A stretch of 64,000 nt of DNA from Pseudoalteromonas lipolytica (GCF_900116435.1 NZ_FPAZ01000001.1:173426-237425); one strand, 5' to 3'. Positions 38,057 to 46,667 are shown, counted from the first letter of the stretch. Made by a program: numbers and translations. The notes: a model not told the origin generated them from the letters alone.

Positions 38057-39067
38057 GTGACACACGGTAAACATGCAAACGCCATCGAAATTAGTATTTT
38101 AGTGTACCCTCACCTACTCATTACAAGTCTTACTCTACCTATAGAAATGCTTAGGGCGGGTGAAGCTTTTGCGAAAAGTCATCACCGGTACGATGAATTT
38201 ACCCCGCTTAATATCAATTTAGTTGCCAGCACAGTAAAACCGATTGCAAACAGAACGGGGCTTGCCATTATGCCCGACAGCGACCCCGACACAGCGCCAT
38301 ATAGCGATTTAATTATTGTTCCAGGTATTTGGCGTAACCCTCGACCTGTGGTGAGTAAACATCCTCGCCTTGTTAATTGGCTCGCTGATTCGTGGCTGCA
38401 AGGGAGCCATATAGTGGGCGTAGGCACAGGTAATTGCTTAGTAGCAGAAGCAGGTTTATTAAACGGTCACCCAGCCACAACGCATTGGCATTATGCTGAA
38501 CAATTTAAACGAGATTACCCTAATGTACAGTTAAAGCCTGACTTCTTTATTACCCAGTCTGAGCGTATGTATACCGTTGCCAGTTTGAATGCCTTAGCCG
38601 ATGTCATTGTGCATATAATTAGCCAGTATTATGGCCGAGAAGCCGCACAACATGTAGAGCGTAACTTCTCCCATGAAATTCGAAAACCTTACGAAGATCA
38701 GCGTTATTTAGAAGGTGCTGTTGATAAACACCCAGACGAATTAATTGCACAGATCCAGTTTTGGCTTAAAAACAATCTAACATCTGAGCTCACCTTACAG
38801 GAAATTGCAGCCCAATTTAGTTTAAGCTATCGAACGTTTACCCGACGTTTTCGCCAAGCCACCAGCCAAACTCCGATTGAATATTGGCAGCAGTTACGTG
38901 TACAAAGCGCGAAAGAATTACTCGCCTCTTCTAATTTATCAATCCAAGAAGTGGCACTTGAAGTTGGCTATAATGACCAAGGACATTTAACCCGTGTATT
39001 TAAGAAAGTACTGTCGCAAACACCCAGTGAATATAGAACAGTGGTAAGACGTAAGCTATTTGGTTAA
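38057..39067 (+). CDS. GlxA family transcriptional regulator (DJ-1/PfpI domain plus AraC HTH)
   Basis: 336 residues from GTG 38057 (GGAG with 8-nt spacing; the frame extends to a TTG at 37994 without a ribosome-binding site). The N-terminal amidotransferase-like domain (about 12-190, with GVGTGNCLVAEAGLLNGHPATTHW holding the cysteine position) is followed by an AraC/XylS HTH (about 225-330, SLSYRTFTRRFRQATSQTPIEYWQQLR). Such regulators often control amine or amino-acid catabolism. It is divergent from fabY across about 125 bp; a regulatory link is possible but unproven. Confidence 0.88.
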   Translation: MTHGKHANAIEISILVYPHLLITSLTLPIEMLRAGEAFAKSHHRYDEFTPLNINLVASTVKPIANRTGLAIMPDSDPDTAPYSDLIIVPGIWRNPRPVVSKHPRLVNWLADSWLQGSHIVGVGTGNCLVAEAGLLNGHPATTHWHYAEQFKRDYPNVQLKPDFFITQSERMYTVASLNALADVIVHIISQYYGREAAQHVERNFSHEIRKPYEDQRYLEGAVDKHPDELIAQIQFWLKNNLTSELTLQEIAAQFSLSYRTFTRRFRQATSQTPIEYWQQLRVQSAKELLASSNLSIQEVALEVGYNDQGHLTRVFKKVLSQTPSEYRTVVRRKLFG

Positions 39068-39108
39068 CGCTATTCGATACCATAAGACAACGCTTCAAAA
39101 GCCAACTC

Positions 39109-39336
39109 ATACCATTTTGCTTAATTAAGTGAATAATTTTTGAGCGAATAAAACTTCGTTTGATAACAAGGCAAAAATTTAGTTATTTAGTTATTCTCGG
39201 CAATTGCTCCTGCATTGCTCTACCTCCTGCATCCACCTCCTGCATCCACGCAGTCGTAAATCAGACATTTTTAACGTAGGTAACGACCAGTTTAATCACT
39301 CGAAAGGATTTAATATTATTGCAAATGGGAATAGTT
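39109..39336. repeat. MITE-like dispersed repeat, copy 2 (with internal insertion)
   Basis: About 225 bp sharing end and core blocks with 23638-23802. Left end ATACCATTTTGCTTAATTAAG; right end, on the reverse strand, CCCATTTGCAATAATATTAA. Relative to copy 1 it carries about 60 extra bases at about 39198-39255, richer in GC and containing repeats of CCTGCATCCAC and CCTGCATTGCTC. It fills most of the 300-bp gap between the GlxA regulator and the acetyltransferase; no gene is seen there. Confidence 0.65.
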
Positions 39337-39376
39337 AGTGTAAGCGACGCTTTTTAAATTATTGAGACAAACTAAC

Positions 39377-39826
39377 TTAATTGGGTGCAAGCTCTTTGCT
39401 GAATATAATTTTGCTCTTGTGCGGGTTACCCCTGTCTTCATAACCCGCTATGGTATAACCATTTTTTATCAACAGACTTAGCATCGCAGGAAAACGATTC
39501 ATTGATTTCACATTAATTGCATCGTAATTATGCTCTTTCACCCACATTTCTTGTGCTGCTAATAAAGCTTGAGCAATTCCCATCCCTCGGCACTTTGGCA
39601 ACACGGCACCAAGCCAACTATAAAAGGTATTATTATCTAACCCATAACCGAGCTTATACGCGACAGGCTCATTATCAATATACGCGACTAAAACAAGATG
39701 CTCACGACCAGCCAACTTTGCGTGTAATTTACTTAGCGTATTTCTGCCATCAAACTCAGGAATTTGGCTATCTACAAGTAATAAATCTTGTAAATTAGCT
39801 GATTTTATTGAGTAACAAGTTGTCAT
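39377..39826 (-). CDS. GNAT family N-acetyltransferase
   Basis: 149 residues from ATG 39826 with AGGA 8-9 nt upstream (an in-frame TTG at 39844 is rejected). The acetyl-CoA binding segment is AVLPKCRGMGIAQALLAAQE (Q/R-x-x-G-x-G/A form), about residues 78-97. It ends LLIKNGYTIAGYEDRGNPHKSKIIFSKEL. Substrate unknown. Flanked by two different repeat elements. Confidence 0.85.
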   Translation of the reverse strand: MTTCYSIKSANLQDLLLVDSQIPEFDGRNTLSKLHAKLAGREHLVLVAYIDNEPVAYKLGYGLDNNTFYSWLGAVLPKCRGMGIAQALLAAQEMWVKEHNYDAINVKSMNRFPAMLSLLIKNGYTIAGYEDRGNPHKSKIIFSKELAPN

Positions 39827-39858
39827 TACATTTTTCCTACTCAAAATCTAAATTCAAA

Positions 39859-39904
39859 TTGATCTGACTCCAAAAAGGATCCTACTTTATCGGAGTCAGA
39901 TCAA
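39859..39904. repeat. Perfect 13-bp inverted repeat TTGATCTGACTCC
   Basis: TTGATCTGACTCC at 39859-39871 and its exact complement at 39892-39904, with 20 bases between. Sequences of the form GATCTGAC(T/C)CC are known from REP-like and transposon-end elements in gammaproteobacteria; no transposase gene is nearby, so this is probably a non-autonomous remnant or a REP-like hairpin. Confidence 0.55.
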
Positions 39905-39935
39905 ATATCTAATGTTTGATTTCTAATTTCTAAAA

Positions 39936-40430
39936 CTATTTTTCTTTGCGATAATACAATTTTGAATAGCGTTTTACTTGTGCGTGAACACCCCGGCCTA
40001 AACTTTTAAACTTCGCTTCCAGTACATCAACACCGTATAAAATAACCACAACCAATACCGAAAGCTTAATAGCGGCCATAAGGTTATCAGTGGCAATTAC
40101 GACACCGATAGACGCTAATACCCAAATGGTTGCAGCTGAAGTAACACCCACCACTGCGCCATCTTTTGCCAGCATGACGCCGGCACCCAAAAAGCCAATA
40201 CCTGTAATTATTTGCCCAACTACACGAGAGTGGTCAATTACATCACCATGTAACATAAACGCGGTGGCTAAGAATAAATAGGTCCCTAGAACAATAAGCG
40301 CCGAGGTGCGAATACCCACTGGCTTTCCGCGCAATTGGCGCTCCATACCAATGATCGCACCACAAAATGCAGCACTACCAATTGCAGACCAAGAGTAAGG
40401 GGCAATATCAAATAGACTATTCAGTGTCAC
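39936..40430 (-). CDS. MgtC/SapB family inner-membrane protein
   Basis: 164 residues with four to five membrane helices and the MgtC core: GAIIGMERQLRGKPVGIRTSALIVLGTYLF (about 26-55) and GFLGAGVMLAKDGAVVGVTSAATIWVLASIGV. MgtC proteins modulate the F-ATPase in pathogens at low Mg2+; this free-living-type short form (no C-terminal ACT-like domain) has no assigned role. Single gene. Confidence 0.9.
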   Translation of the reverse strand: MTLNSLFDIAPYSWSAIGSAAFCGAIIGMERQLRGKPVGIRTSALIVLGTYLFLATAFMLHGDVIDHSRVVGQIITGIGFLGAGVMLAKDGAVVGVTSAATIWVLASIGVVIATDNLMAAIKLSVLVVVILYGVDVLEAKFKSLGRGVHAQVKRYSKLYYRKEK

Positions 40431-40457
40431 TGTACTTCCAAATATTTGAATTAATAA

Positions 40458-41561
40458 TTATAAAGAAAACGCCATCGCGGTGCTTAACCGCAATGATCCA
40501 AAGCTGGCCATTTTACTAAAATCGGCTTTTGCTATTGGCACATGTTGGCAATCAATGGCGAGTTGCTTTTTGTCTTCACAAAATGGGTCATGAACATATA
40601 AGCAATGCTCATCCACATGCGTTACGCACACCCAATGTGGTGATTTTTTACCATCAAAGCGATATGTACTAATGAGTAAAACTACCGCTTTACCCGCCGC
40701 TAGCCATGTTTCAATATCGTTGAGGGTTAGTTCTTGATAGCGTACAGGCATTTTCGCAACGATAGCTTCAGCAACAAATTGGTTATGCACTGTGTGTAAA
40801 ATTGCTTTTTTCTTTTCACTTCTCACACCATCGATAAACAATGATTCACGGGTATTTAAAACAACATCAGCCTTAAATCCACGTTTCATCGCTGCAAGTG
40901 CTAAACCCAGCGGATGGCAGCCACCGTGACCCGAGGTCATAAAAATGGTGGTTGCCTCACGCCAAATATCAAGTTCTTTTAATTGGCTCATTGGCGTATT
41001 ATTAAGCGACGACATAGCCATTAGTAATGCCGCGGGACCACAGGTAAATTCAGTGGTTTGTTGATACCACGGTGTGTGTTTATCAGCATTAAAGGCGGTA
41101 TTACGACGAATCGTTTTTTGCATTCGTAGCGCATCACTGTGATCATCATAATAATCACTGTAATGACCAAACACATGATAACCATGCTTTTCGTATAAAC
41201 GAATTGCGGCCTGATTATTGACTGCAACCTCTAGTCGCATAAAACTACGACCTCGTTTTACAGTCTCGTTTTCAAGAGCAATTAGCAGCTGCGAAGCCAC
41301 CCCTTTACCTTGTTGGCTCGCAAGGACGGCCAATGAGTACAACCGCGCTAACCGCGTGCCTTTATGACACCACACAAGGCCATAACCGACCAATTCACCG
41401 TTAACTTCAGCAACCATTAACAAACCATGGCTTGCTGAAAGCCAGCGCTTTAAGCTGCGACTGCTTAATCTATCTTGACTAAAGCTTTGCTCTTCAATGG
41501 CAACAAGTGCCGCCAAATCCGATACTTTCGCAAACCGGATTTGGCAATGTGATGTCTTCAT
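40458..41561 (-). CDS. GNAT acetyltransferase / C39-like cysteine peptidase fusion
   Basis: 367 residues in two domains. Residues about 7-150 form a GNAT acetyltransferase (LARLYSLAVLASQQGKGVASQLL, the acetyl-CoA loop, near 70-92). Residues about 165-360 are a papain-like C39 domain: the catalytic Cys in YQQTTEFTCGPAALLMAM, His in SPHWVCVTHVDEHCLYVHDPF and Asp within that last segment. Unlike C39 domains of bacteriocin exporters it has no transporter. It is encoded one base after the RimK-like ligase gene, an arrangement that recurs in proteobacteria, so the two probably act on one peptide or protein substrate, which is not known. Confidence 0.85.
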   Translation of the reverse strand: MKTSHCQIRFAKVSDLAALVAIEEQSFSQDRLSSRSLKRWLSASHGLLMVAEVNGELVGYGLVWCHKGTRLARLYSLAVLASQQGKGVASQLLIALENETVKRGRSFMRLEVAVNNQAAIRLYEKHGYHVFGHYSDYYDDHSDALRMQKTIRRNTAFNADKHTPWYQQTTEFTCGPAALLMAMSSLNNTPMSQLKELDIWREATTIFMTSGHGGCHPLGLALAAMKRGFKADVVLNTRESLFIDGVRSEKKKAILHTVHNQFVAEAIVAKMPVRYQELTLNDIETWLAAGKAVVLLISTYRFDGKKSPHWVCVTHVDEHCLYVHDPFCEDKKQLAIDCQHVPIAKADFSKMASFGSLRLSTAMAFSL

Positions 41562-42956
41562 TTAACCTCGGCCTCGTGCTTCAAGGCGTTGCTTAAATTC
41601 GTCCATAATGATCATATAAAGCTCATCGCCAAGGTAGGCATCTTCTACTTTGTGATCAATGCTTGGGTTATCGTTGACTTCAAGTACGTACGCGCGCCCT
41701 TGATGTTCTTTTACATCAACGCCATACAAACCTTTACCCACAGTTTTACAGGCTTTTAATGCCGCATCTAATACCACTTTCGGTAACTCAAAAGTCGGGA
41801 GAGTTTCAAATCCACCTGAAAAAAAGCGTTTTGCATCATGGTTGTAAATTTGCCAATGATTACGCGCCATTAAATAACGGCATGCATAAATCGCGCGACC
41901 ATTTAACACCCCTACACGCCAGTCATACTCTGTGTACATATACTCTTGTGCTAGCACTAGCGCACTGAACTCAAAAAGCTCCGTGAGTTTTGCAATCAGC
42001 TCTTCACGGTTCTGAACTTTAAACACCCCTTTAGAGAATGACCCCTCTGGCATCTTTAGCACCAATGGGTACGTAAAGTTTGTTTCTAAGTTTTCAATGG
42101 TGTCTGTTGATGTATCAGCTACCACATGTGTTTTTAAGCTTGGCACTTTTTGATAATTAAAGGCATCGTGTAAGTACACTTTATTACAGCAGCGTAAAAT
42201 TGACTCTGCGTCATCAATTACCACAAGCCCTAAGCTTTGTGCTTTACTTGCTAATCGATAAGTTGGGTGGTCAATCGCCGTTGTTTGACGAATAAATAGC
42301 GCGTCGTATTGCGCAATACTGGTAATTTCATCAAAAGTCAGTGCTTGTGCATAAATGCCATGCTTAGCTGCCGCTTTAATAAATTTTGCAATGGCGTCTT
42401 TATCACTGGGTGGTACTTTTTCTTGGTGATCAACCAAAATCGCCATATCCCAGCGGTAACGGCGTTTTTTATCGTGAATACGCCAGACAGATTCTGTGAA
42501 GCTGCTTAACTGTTTTACAAATTCGGCAAACGCGTCGTCATCAAGCGCCGCAATAGCACCTTGTTTCACTACACCTTGCTCGTCACACACCAGTATTGGC
42601 GCAGGGTATTGTGAAAACAATGCTTTAGTTGCTTTAATATCGTCTTCGCAATGTGTTTGCCCAAAAAATACGGTGCGACCTTGTAATTGCATGTGGCGAG
42701 AGCTGTGCTCATCTGAACGTAATGCATTAATGGTTTTTACGCTGGGTAATACTTGGTGCTGTCTTGCTTCTGCAAGTAAAGAACAATAGTAACCCTTACT
42801 TAAATACTGTCCTGTATCGCACAGATTTAAAATACGTGTTTTGGGTTCGTTATGTTTTGGGTAATCACGTAGGTAAGTATCAAAAGTGATCACATTTTCA
42901 AAGTTTTGAGCAATACGCTGCTCGTTGTTATCAACCACAATCAAGGTTTTAAACAC
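41562..42956 (-). CDS. RimK family ATP-grasp ligase
   Basis: 464 residues. The N-terminal half (about 1-250) is a RimK-associated domain (MFKTLIVVDNNEQRIAQNFE...); the C-terminal half is ATP-grasp, with FTYPLVLKMPEGSFSKGVFKV, AQEYMYTEYDWRVGVLNG and the metal-binding VLEVNDNPSIDHKVE. Such ligases join amino acids to a carboxylate using ATP. The true RimK (glutamylation of S6) is shorter (about 300 residues), so the substrate here is probably different. First gene of the pair with the GNAT/C39 protein; it follows a terminator and has its own promoter region. Confidence 0.88.
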   Translation of the reverse strand: MFKTLIVVDNNEQRIAQNFENVITFDTYLRDYPKHNEPKTRILNLCDTGQYLSKGYYCSLLAEARQHQVLPSVKTINALRSDEHSSRHMQLQGRTVFFGQTHCEDDIKATKALFSQYPAPILVCDEQGVVKQGAIAALDDDAFAEFVKQLSSFTESVWRIHDKKRRYRWDMAILVDHQEKVPPSDKDAIAKFIKAAAKHGIYAQALTFDEITSIAQYDALFIRQTTAIDHPTYRLASKAQSLGLVVIDDAESILRCCNKVYLHDAFNYQKVPSLKTHVVADTSTDTIENLETNFTYPLVLKMPEGSFSKGVFKVQNREELIAKLTELFEFSALVLAQEYMYTEYDWRVGVLNGRAIYACRYLMARNHWQIYNHDAKRFFSGGFETLPTFELPKVVLDAALKACKTVGKGLYGVDVKEHQGRAYVLEVNDNPSIDHKVEDAYLGDELYMIIMDEFKQRLEARGRG

Positions 42957-42986
42957 GACTTTTCCTATAATAAGTCTTTAATAATG

Positions 42987-43050
42987 AAAAAACACCCAAC
43001 CAATTAAGTGAATGCATGAGGCTAAAATTCACTCAACTAGATGGGTGCTT
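42987..43050 (-). terminator. Long hairpin terminator of the GreA/B-like gene
   Basis: CACCCA / TGGGTG base followed by pairing of GAGTGAAT with ATTCACTT, and a T-run (GGGTGTTTTTT) on the minus strand. It lies about 160 nt after the gene, an unusually long but well-formed stem. Confidence 0.7.
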
Positions 43051-43207
43051 ATGATACCAACCCGCAATAATGCAAAATCATGTAGATTGATTAAGCGTGT
43101 GGGTATAAGCGCTAAGCTTGATGTGATTTATAGAGTGTTTTGCGAGGAGTTACCAACGAGATATTTTTCACTTAAAGATGAAATTTACTAATTAAAAATC
43201 AGTGTGT

Positions 43208-43684
43208 TTAAATTAACTTATCAATGGTATAAAACTGCTTTTTGTCGCCTATGACAAGTTCGACTTCGTCATCCACTTTTTTACCAAGCAATTTTTTACC
43301 TAAAGGTGCTTCGCGAGTCACAACATAAATCGTGTGCTCTTTAACTGTGACTGATAAGCCACCAGAACTTGGACCAATAAAGAACCATTTTTGCTGGTCT
43401 TGATCATCAATAAGAGAGACCAATGCCCCTTCGCGAACTTTCGGAAATTCTGTTTCTTTGAATACCGTATTAAACGCTTGAATATCACGGTAACATTCAT
43501 TCACTCGTTCAGCTTGACCTTGAGCTAAATAGGCCGCCTCTAATCCTAGGGTGTCGTATTGAGTTTCGGCCACACTTTCTTCATGGGTGGCAGCATCATG
43601 AGCCGCTTTTGCCGCTTCTTTAGCACGGTATAATTGCGATTCTAAGGCGAAACGAAGGTGTTCTATAACGTGTGTTTTATTCAT
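43208..43684 (-). CDS. GreA/GreB family transcription factor
   Basis: 158 residues from ATG 43684 (the frame extends to 43771 without homology). N-terminal helices (about 1-70, RFALESQLYRAKEAAKAAHDAA) form the coiled-coil expected for Gre-type secondary-channel binders; the C-terminal FKBP-like part (about 85-158, GALVSLIDDQDQQKWFFIGPSSGGLSV) is present. GreA and GreB rescue backtracked RNA polymerase. It is not the typical GreA or GreB sequence, so it may be a third paralogue; whether it has the acidic catalytic residues at the tip is not certain from sequence alone. Confidence 0.8.
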   Translation of the reverse strand: MNKTHVIEHLRFALESQLYRAKEAAKAAHDAATHEESVAETQYDTLGLEAAYLAQGQAERVNECYRDIQAFNTVFKETEFPKVREGALVSLIDDQDQQKWFFIGPSSGGLSVTVKEHTIYVVTREAPLGKKLLGKKVDDEVELVIGDKKQFYTIDKLI

Positions 43685-43827
43685 ATCAAAGCAGCTAAAA
43701 CGTAAAATGCGCATTCTACCCTGTTTTACGATTTTTGTAACTGAACTGATATGGTTTGAATATGTTAGCAATAGCTCATTAGCTTATCTGATTGGTGCTT
43801 TATATTGCGCGTGCTAAGTTTAAAAAA

Positions 43828-43857
43828 GCGCAGGGTTAATCATGATTAACCCTGCGC
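43828..43857 (-). terminator. Terminator of secDF
   Basis: A perfect 30-base palindrome (GCGCAGGGTTAATCA / TGATTAACCCTGCGC) followed on the minus strand by six T, 8 nt after the secF stop. A strong stop for the vemP-secDF transcript. Confidence 0.9.
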
Positions 43858-43865
43858 AAGTGTGG

Positions 43866-44786
43866 TTAAGGCATATCAATGTAAGCTTGGGTTTTATCAT
43901 CTAAAGTTTGCGTGTAATTATCGCTACTCAGACCCAATAACTGCGGTAACGTGGCAGCAATACAAATTGATGAAAATGTTCCCACCACAATGCCGACAAA
44001 TAAGGCAATCGCGAACCCGGTTAATGCAGCACCGGCTAACAGCCATATACATGCGATGGTCGCAAGAGTTGTACCTGAGGTAATTAATGTGCGAGTGAGT
44101 GTGGAGCCTATTGCATCGTTGATCACCACATGAGTATCAATGCGCTGACTACCTGATTGAATACGTAAAAGCTCCCTGACCCTGTCGCCAACAATGATTG
44201 AGTCATTTAATGAGTAACCAATGATAGCTAATAAACTCGCCAGCACGGTTAAATTAAACTCAAGCCCTAATAACGAAAACAAACCTAGCACCAAAATTAA
44301 GTCATGTAATAGTGCGACCACTGAGCCCACAGCCAGTCGCCATTCAAAACGCACGGCTAAATACACCATAATTGCGATAAGTGCGGCAAAAAGTGCTAAA
44401 CAACCTTGCTCAAATAACTCATCACCCACTTGAGACCCTAAAAATGAAGTTGAAAGCACTTTAAAGTCAATGCCTTGCTGGCTAAGCTCTGCCTGCCAAT
44501 TAGCCGTTGTATTAAGGTCTGGGGCTTGTCTTAAAACAAAGTGATGATCGCCTGCTTTGCTTATTATTAGTTTATCGACGACCTCAGGGCTTAGCTTTGC
44601 TGTTAAGTCTGCAATCGAGGTAACCGATTCGGTGCTAATATCTGTGATATAGCCCCCTGTAAAATCAAGTCCAAAGTTTAACCCTTTAACCGATAACACC
44701 CCAAGGCTACTTATCACTAGCGCACAGCTTAGAAGTAATCCTAAAACGCGCGCTTTACTTGCTGCTGTTAATGTAGACCAGCTCAT
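43866..44786 (-). CDS. secF: Protein translocase subunit SecF (second-type, downstream of a VemP-like gene)
   Basis: 306 residues. One N-terminal helix (about 13-33), the periplasmic segment with LNFGLDFTGGYITDIS, and a C-terminal block of five helices with GYSLNDSIIVGDRVREL, a variant of the SecF signature. With SecD it uses the ion gradient to pull proteins through SecYEG. The secD stop overlaps its start by 4 bases. The absence of yajC and tgt, which accompany the housekeeping secDF, together with the arrest-peptide gene upstream, suggests this is the inducible copy (secF2). Confidence 0.93.
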   Translation of the reverse strand: MSWSTLTAASKARVLGLLLSCALVISSLGVLSVKGLNFGLDFTGGYITDISTESVTSIADLTAKLSPEVVDKLIISKAGDHHFVLRQAPDLNTTANWQAELSQQGIDFKVLSTSFLGSQVGDELFEQGCLALFAALIAIMVYLAVRFEWRLAVGSVVALLHDLILVLGLFSLLGLEFNLTVLASLLAIIGYSLNDSIIVGDRVRELLRIQSGSQRIDTHVVINDAIGSTLTRTLITSGTTLATIACIWLLAGAALTGFAIALFVGIVVGTFSSICIAATLPQLLGLSSDNYTQTLDDKTQAYIDMP

Positions 44787-46594
44787 GCTTTTGCCCCCGC
44801 TAAATTCGTTAATTTAATATACAGTGTTTGGCTAAGTGCTTTTGAAATATACACACCGGTGAACACACTGGTGAGTAAGCCAAGTGCTAACGTAATGGCA
44901 AATCCTTTGACGGGGCCATACCCGACTGCATACAAAATAATCGCCGTAATCATGGTTGTTACGTTTGCGTCAAAAATGGTGGAAAATGCTTGATTATAAC
45001 CCTGCTCAATGGCTTGATAGGTGGGTCTACCTTTGCGTTTTTCTTCTTTAATACGCTCGAAAATAATCACATTAGTATCAACGGCCATACCTATGGTCAA
45101 CACTAAGCCCGCAATGCCAGGTAGCGTGAGTACAACGCCCGGTAATAATGACATTAACCCCACTAGTGCCGTTAAATTAAGTAATAAAGCAATATTGGCA
45201 ATAAGCCCTAAGCGGCGATACCACAGCGCCATAAAAGCAAGAGTAATGCCTATACCCAGCATTAATGCAGCAAGGCCATGCTCAATATTCTCAGCACCTA
45301 AGCTTGGCCCTATCGTTTGCTCTTGAACTATTGTAACGGGTGCTGTGAGCGAACCTGCACGCAATAACAATGCTAAATCGTAGGCCGCTTGTGGGCTTTT
45401 CATATTGGTGATACTAAAGCGTGAACTTAAATGTTGAGCAATATTGGCGATATTAATCACTTCACTTTTTTTAATCACTTCGCCATTGGCGTTTCGCGAA
45501 TACTCTGAGTAAACAGTGGCCATGGGTTTACCAATGTTGCGTTTTGAAAAAGCAGACATCGCATCGCCACCTTGCGAATCTAAACTCAACTGAACAAGCG
45601 GTTTCCCCCACTCATCTTTGCCCACATTAGCGTTATTAATATGGTCCCCCGAAAAAATAGCGACAGGGTTAAGGTTAACAACTCCGCCACCTTGTACATT
45701 AAAGGCTTTGCCACCTACTTCAACAACCTGATAAAAATCAAGGGTTGCTGTCGCACCAATGATCCGCTTTGCCTCTGCGGGGTCTTGCACACCGGGTAAC
45801 TCTATGCGGATACGCTGCTTGCCTTGTCTCTGTGTTACCGCTTCAGTAATGCCGAGCTCTTCAATACGTCCTCGCAATGTTGTTAAGCTCTGCGCCATCA
45901 CTTGTTTATCAAACTCACTGCGGCTTTGCTCATCAAAATGCAAAAACGCCGTGGTTAAATTATTACTGGTTGATTTAGTTTGCACGAGGCCTTTAAATTG
46001 CGCTTGTAATGTGGCGACTAAGCCAGCAAGATTATTTTCAGCACTGGGTAAAACGTGCAGTTCAATGCCGCCTTTCACTTCACTGGCACGAATGCCGCGT
46101 ACTTTCTCTTTGCGAAGTACTAACTTAGTTTGCTGATAGACACTACTTAGGTGCTCTTGCATCGCTTTATCTAAATCAACATCAAGCACGAATAGCACGC
46201 CACCGTTTAAATCTAGCCCGAGCTTTATTGGCGATAAGCCTAACTGCTGTAACCATTGAGGGCTTGTGGCATGCTCAACAATTTTGCTATTTAAGGTGGG
46301 GTACGCTGTTTTAATAAAGCTCAGAGCATTGGCACTTTGTGTTGGCTCATTTAATAAAATAGCCAACTGATTAGCTGAATCATTCGCTTTGTCTACCTTA
46401 AAACCCTGTTGATTTAGCGAATTAGTCACCATTTGCAGTGATACAACCTGTTCAGGTTGCTCGATGTGTAACCACGATTTATTTGGGTATAAATTAGGTA
46501 GCGCACTGATAGCTAATAAAATGCAGGCAGCTATCATAGCGGCATAGCTCATTTTTAGTCGACGCCAAAACGTCGGCTTTTTTTTCTTTGACAT
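44783..46594 (-). CDS. secD: Protein translocase subunit SecD (second-type, translationally regulated)
   Basis: 603 residues. N-terminal helix (about 14-35), periplasmic P1 region with LGLDLNGGVLFVLDV near 118, and the C-terminal six-helix domain including GMAVDTNVIIFERIKEEKRKG, where the Asp essential for ion coupling is conserved. Ribosome-binding site GAAGGAAG lies 6 nt before ATG 46594 and is inside a perfect 10-bp stem with a segment just after the upstream stop codon. Its expression is therefore probably controlled by ribosome stalling upstream. Confidence 0.95.
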   Translation of the reverse strand: MSKKKKPTFWRRLKMSYAAMIAACILLAISALPNLYPNKSWLHIEQPEQVVSLQMVTNSLNQQGFKVDKANDSANQLAILLNEPTQSANALSFIKTAYPTLNSKIVEHATSPQWLQQLGLSPIKLGLDLNGGVLFVLDVDLDKAMQEHLSSVYQQTKLVLRKEKVRGIRASEVKGGIELHVLPSAENNLAGLVATLQAQFKGLVQTKSTSNNLTTAFLHFDEQSRSEFDKQVMAQSLTTLRGRIEELGITEAVTQRQGKQRIRIELPGVQDPAEAKRIIGATATLDFYQVVEVGGKAFNVQGGGVVNLNPVAIFSGDHINNANVGKDEWGKPLVQLSLDSQGGDAMSAFSKRNIGKPMATVYSEYSRNANGEVIKKSEVINIANIAQHLSSRFSITNMKSPQAAYDLALLLRAGSLTAPVTIVQEQTIGPSLGAENIEHGLAALMLGIGITLAFMALWYRRLGLIANIALLLNLTALVGLMSLLPGVVLTLPGIAGLVLTIGMAVDTNVIIFERIKEEKRKGRPTYQAIEQGYNQAFSTIFDANVTTMITAIILYAVGYGPVKGFAITLALGLLTSVFTGVYISKALSQTLYIKLTNLAGAKA

Positions 46595-46598
46595 ACAA

Positions 46599-46665
46599 GA
46601 CTTCCTTCCGACTCTATTAAGCCGGTAAAATTAATTCCTAAAATAAAAAAATGACGAAGGAAGTC
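46599..46665 (-). promoter_or_regulatory. Stem-loop sequestering the secD ribosome-binding site
   Basis: RNA segment GACTTCCTTC (46665-46656) is exactly complementary to GAAGGAAGTC (46608-46599), which contains the secD ribosome-binding site. The loop is 47 nt. The upstream arm starts 3 bases after the stop codon (TAA, 46670-46668) of the VemP-like gene, so a ribosome paused at the last codons would cover it and free the secD site. This is the layout described for vemP-secD2F2 of Vibrio alginolyticus. Confidence 0.75.
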
Positions 46666-46667
46666 GT

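Noticed and set aside
39198-39255. Possible CRISPR-like array in the CCTGCATCCAC repeats
   Set aside because: Units are only about 11 bp, adjacent and without spacers; no cas genes nearby. It is a simple tandem repeat within a dispersed element.
42987-43050. Considered as a riboswitch or attenuator for the RimK-like gene
   Set aside because: On the transcript it follows the GreA/B-like gene and carries a T-run, so a terminator explains it; no conserved riboswitch core was seen.
43685-43771. Longer N-terminus of the GreA/B-like protein
   Set aside because: The extra 29 residues (SSVTKIVKQGRMRILRF...) lack the Gre pattern; the ATG at 43684 fits the domain.
45759-46136. 125-residue frame antisense to secD
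   Set aside because: Antisense shadow without start signals or recognisable domain.
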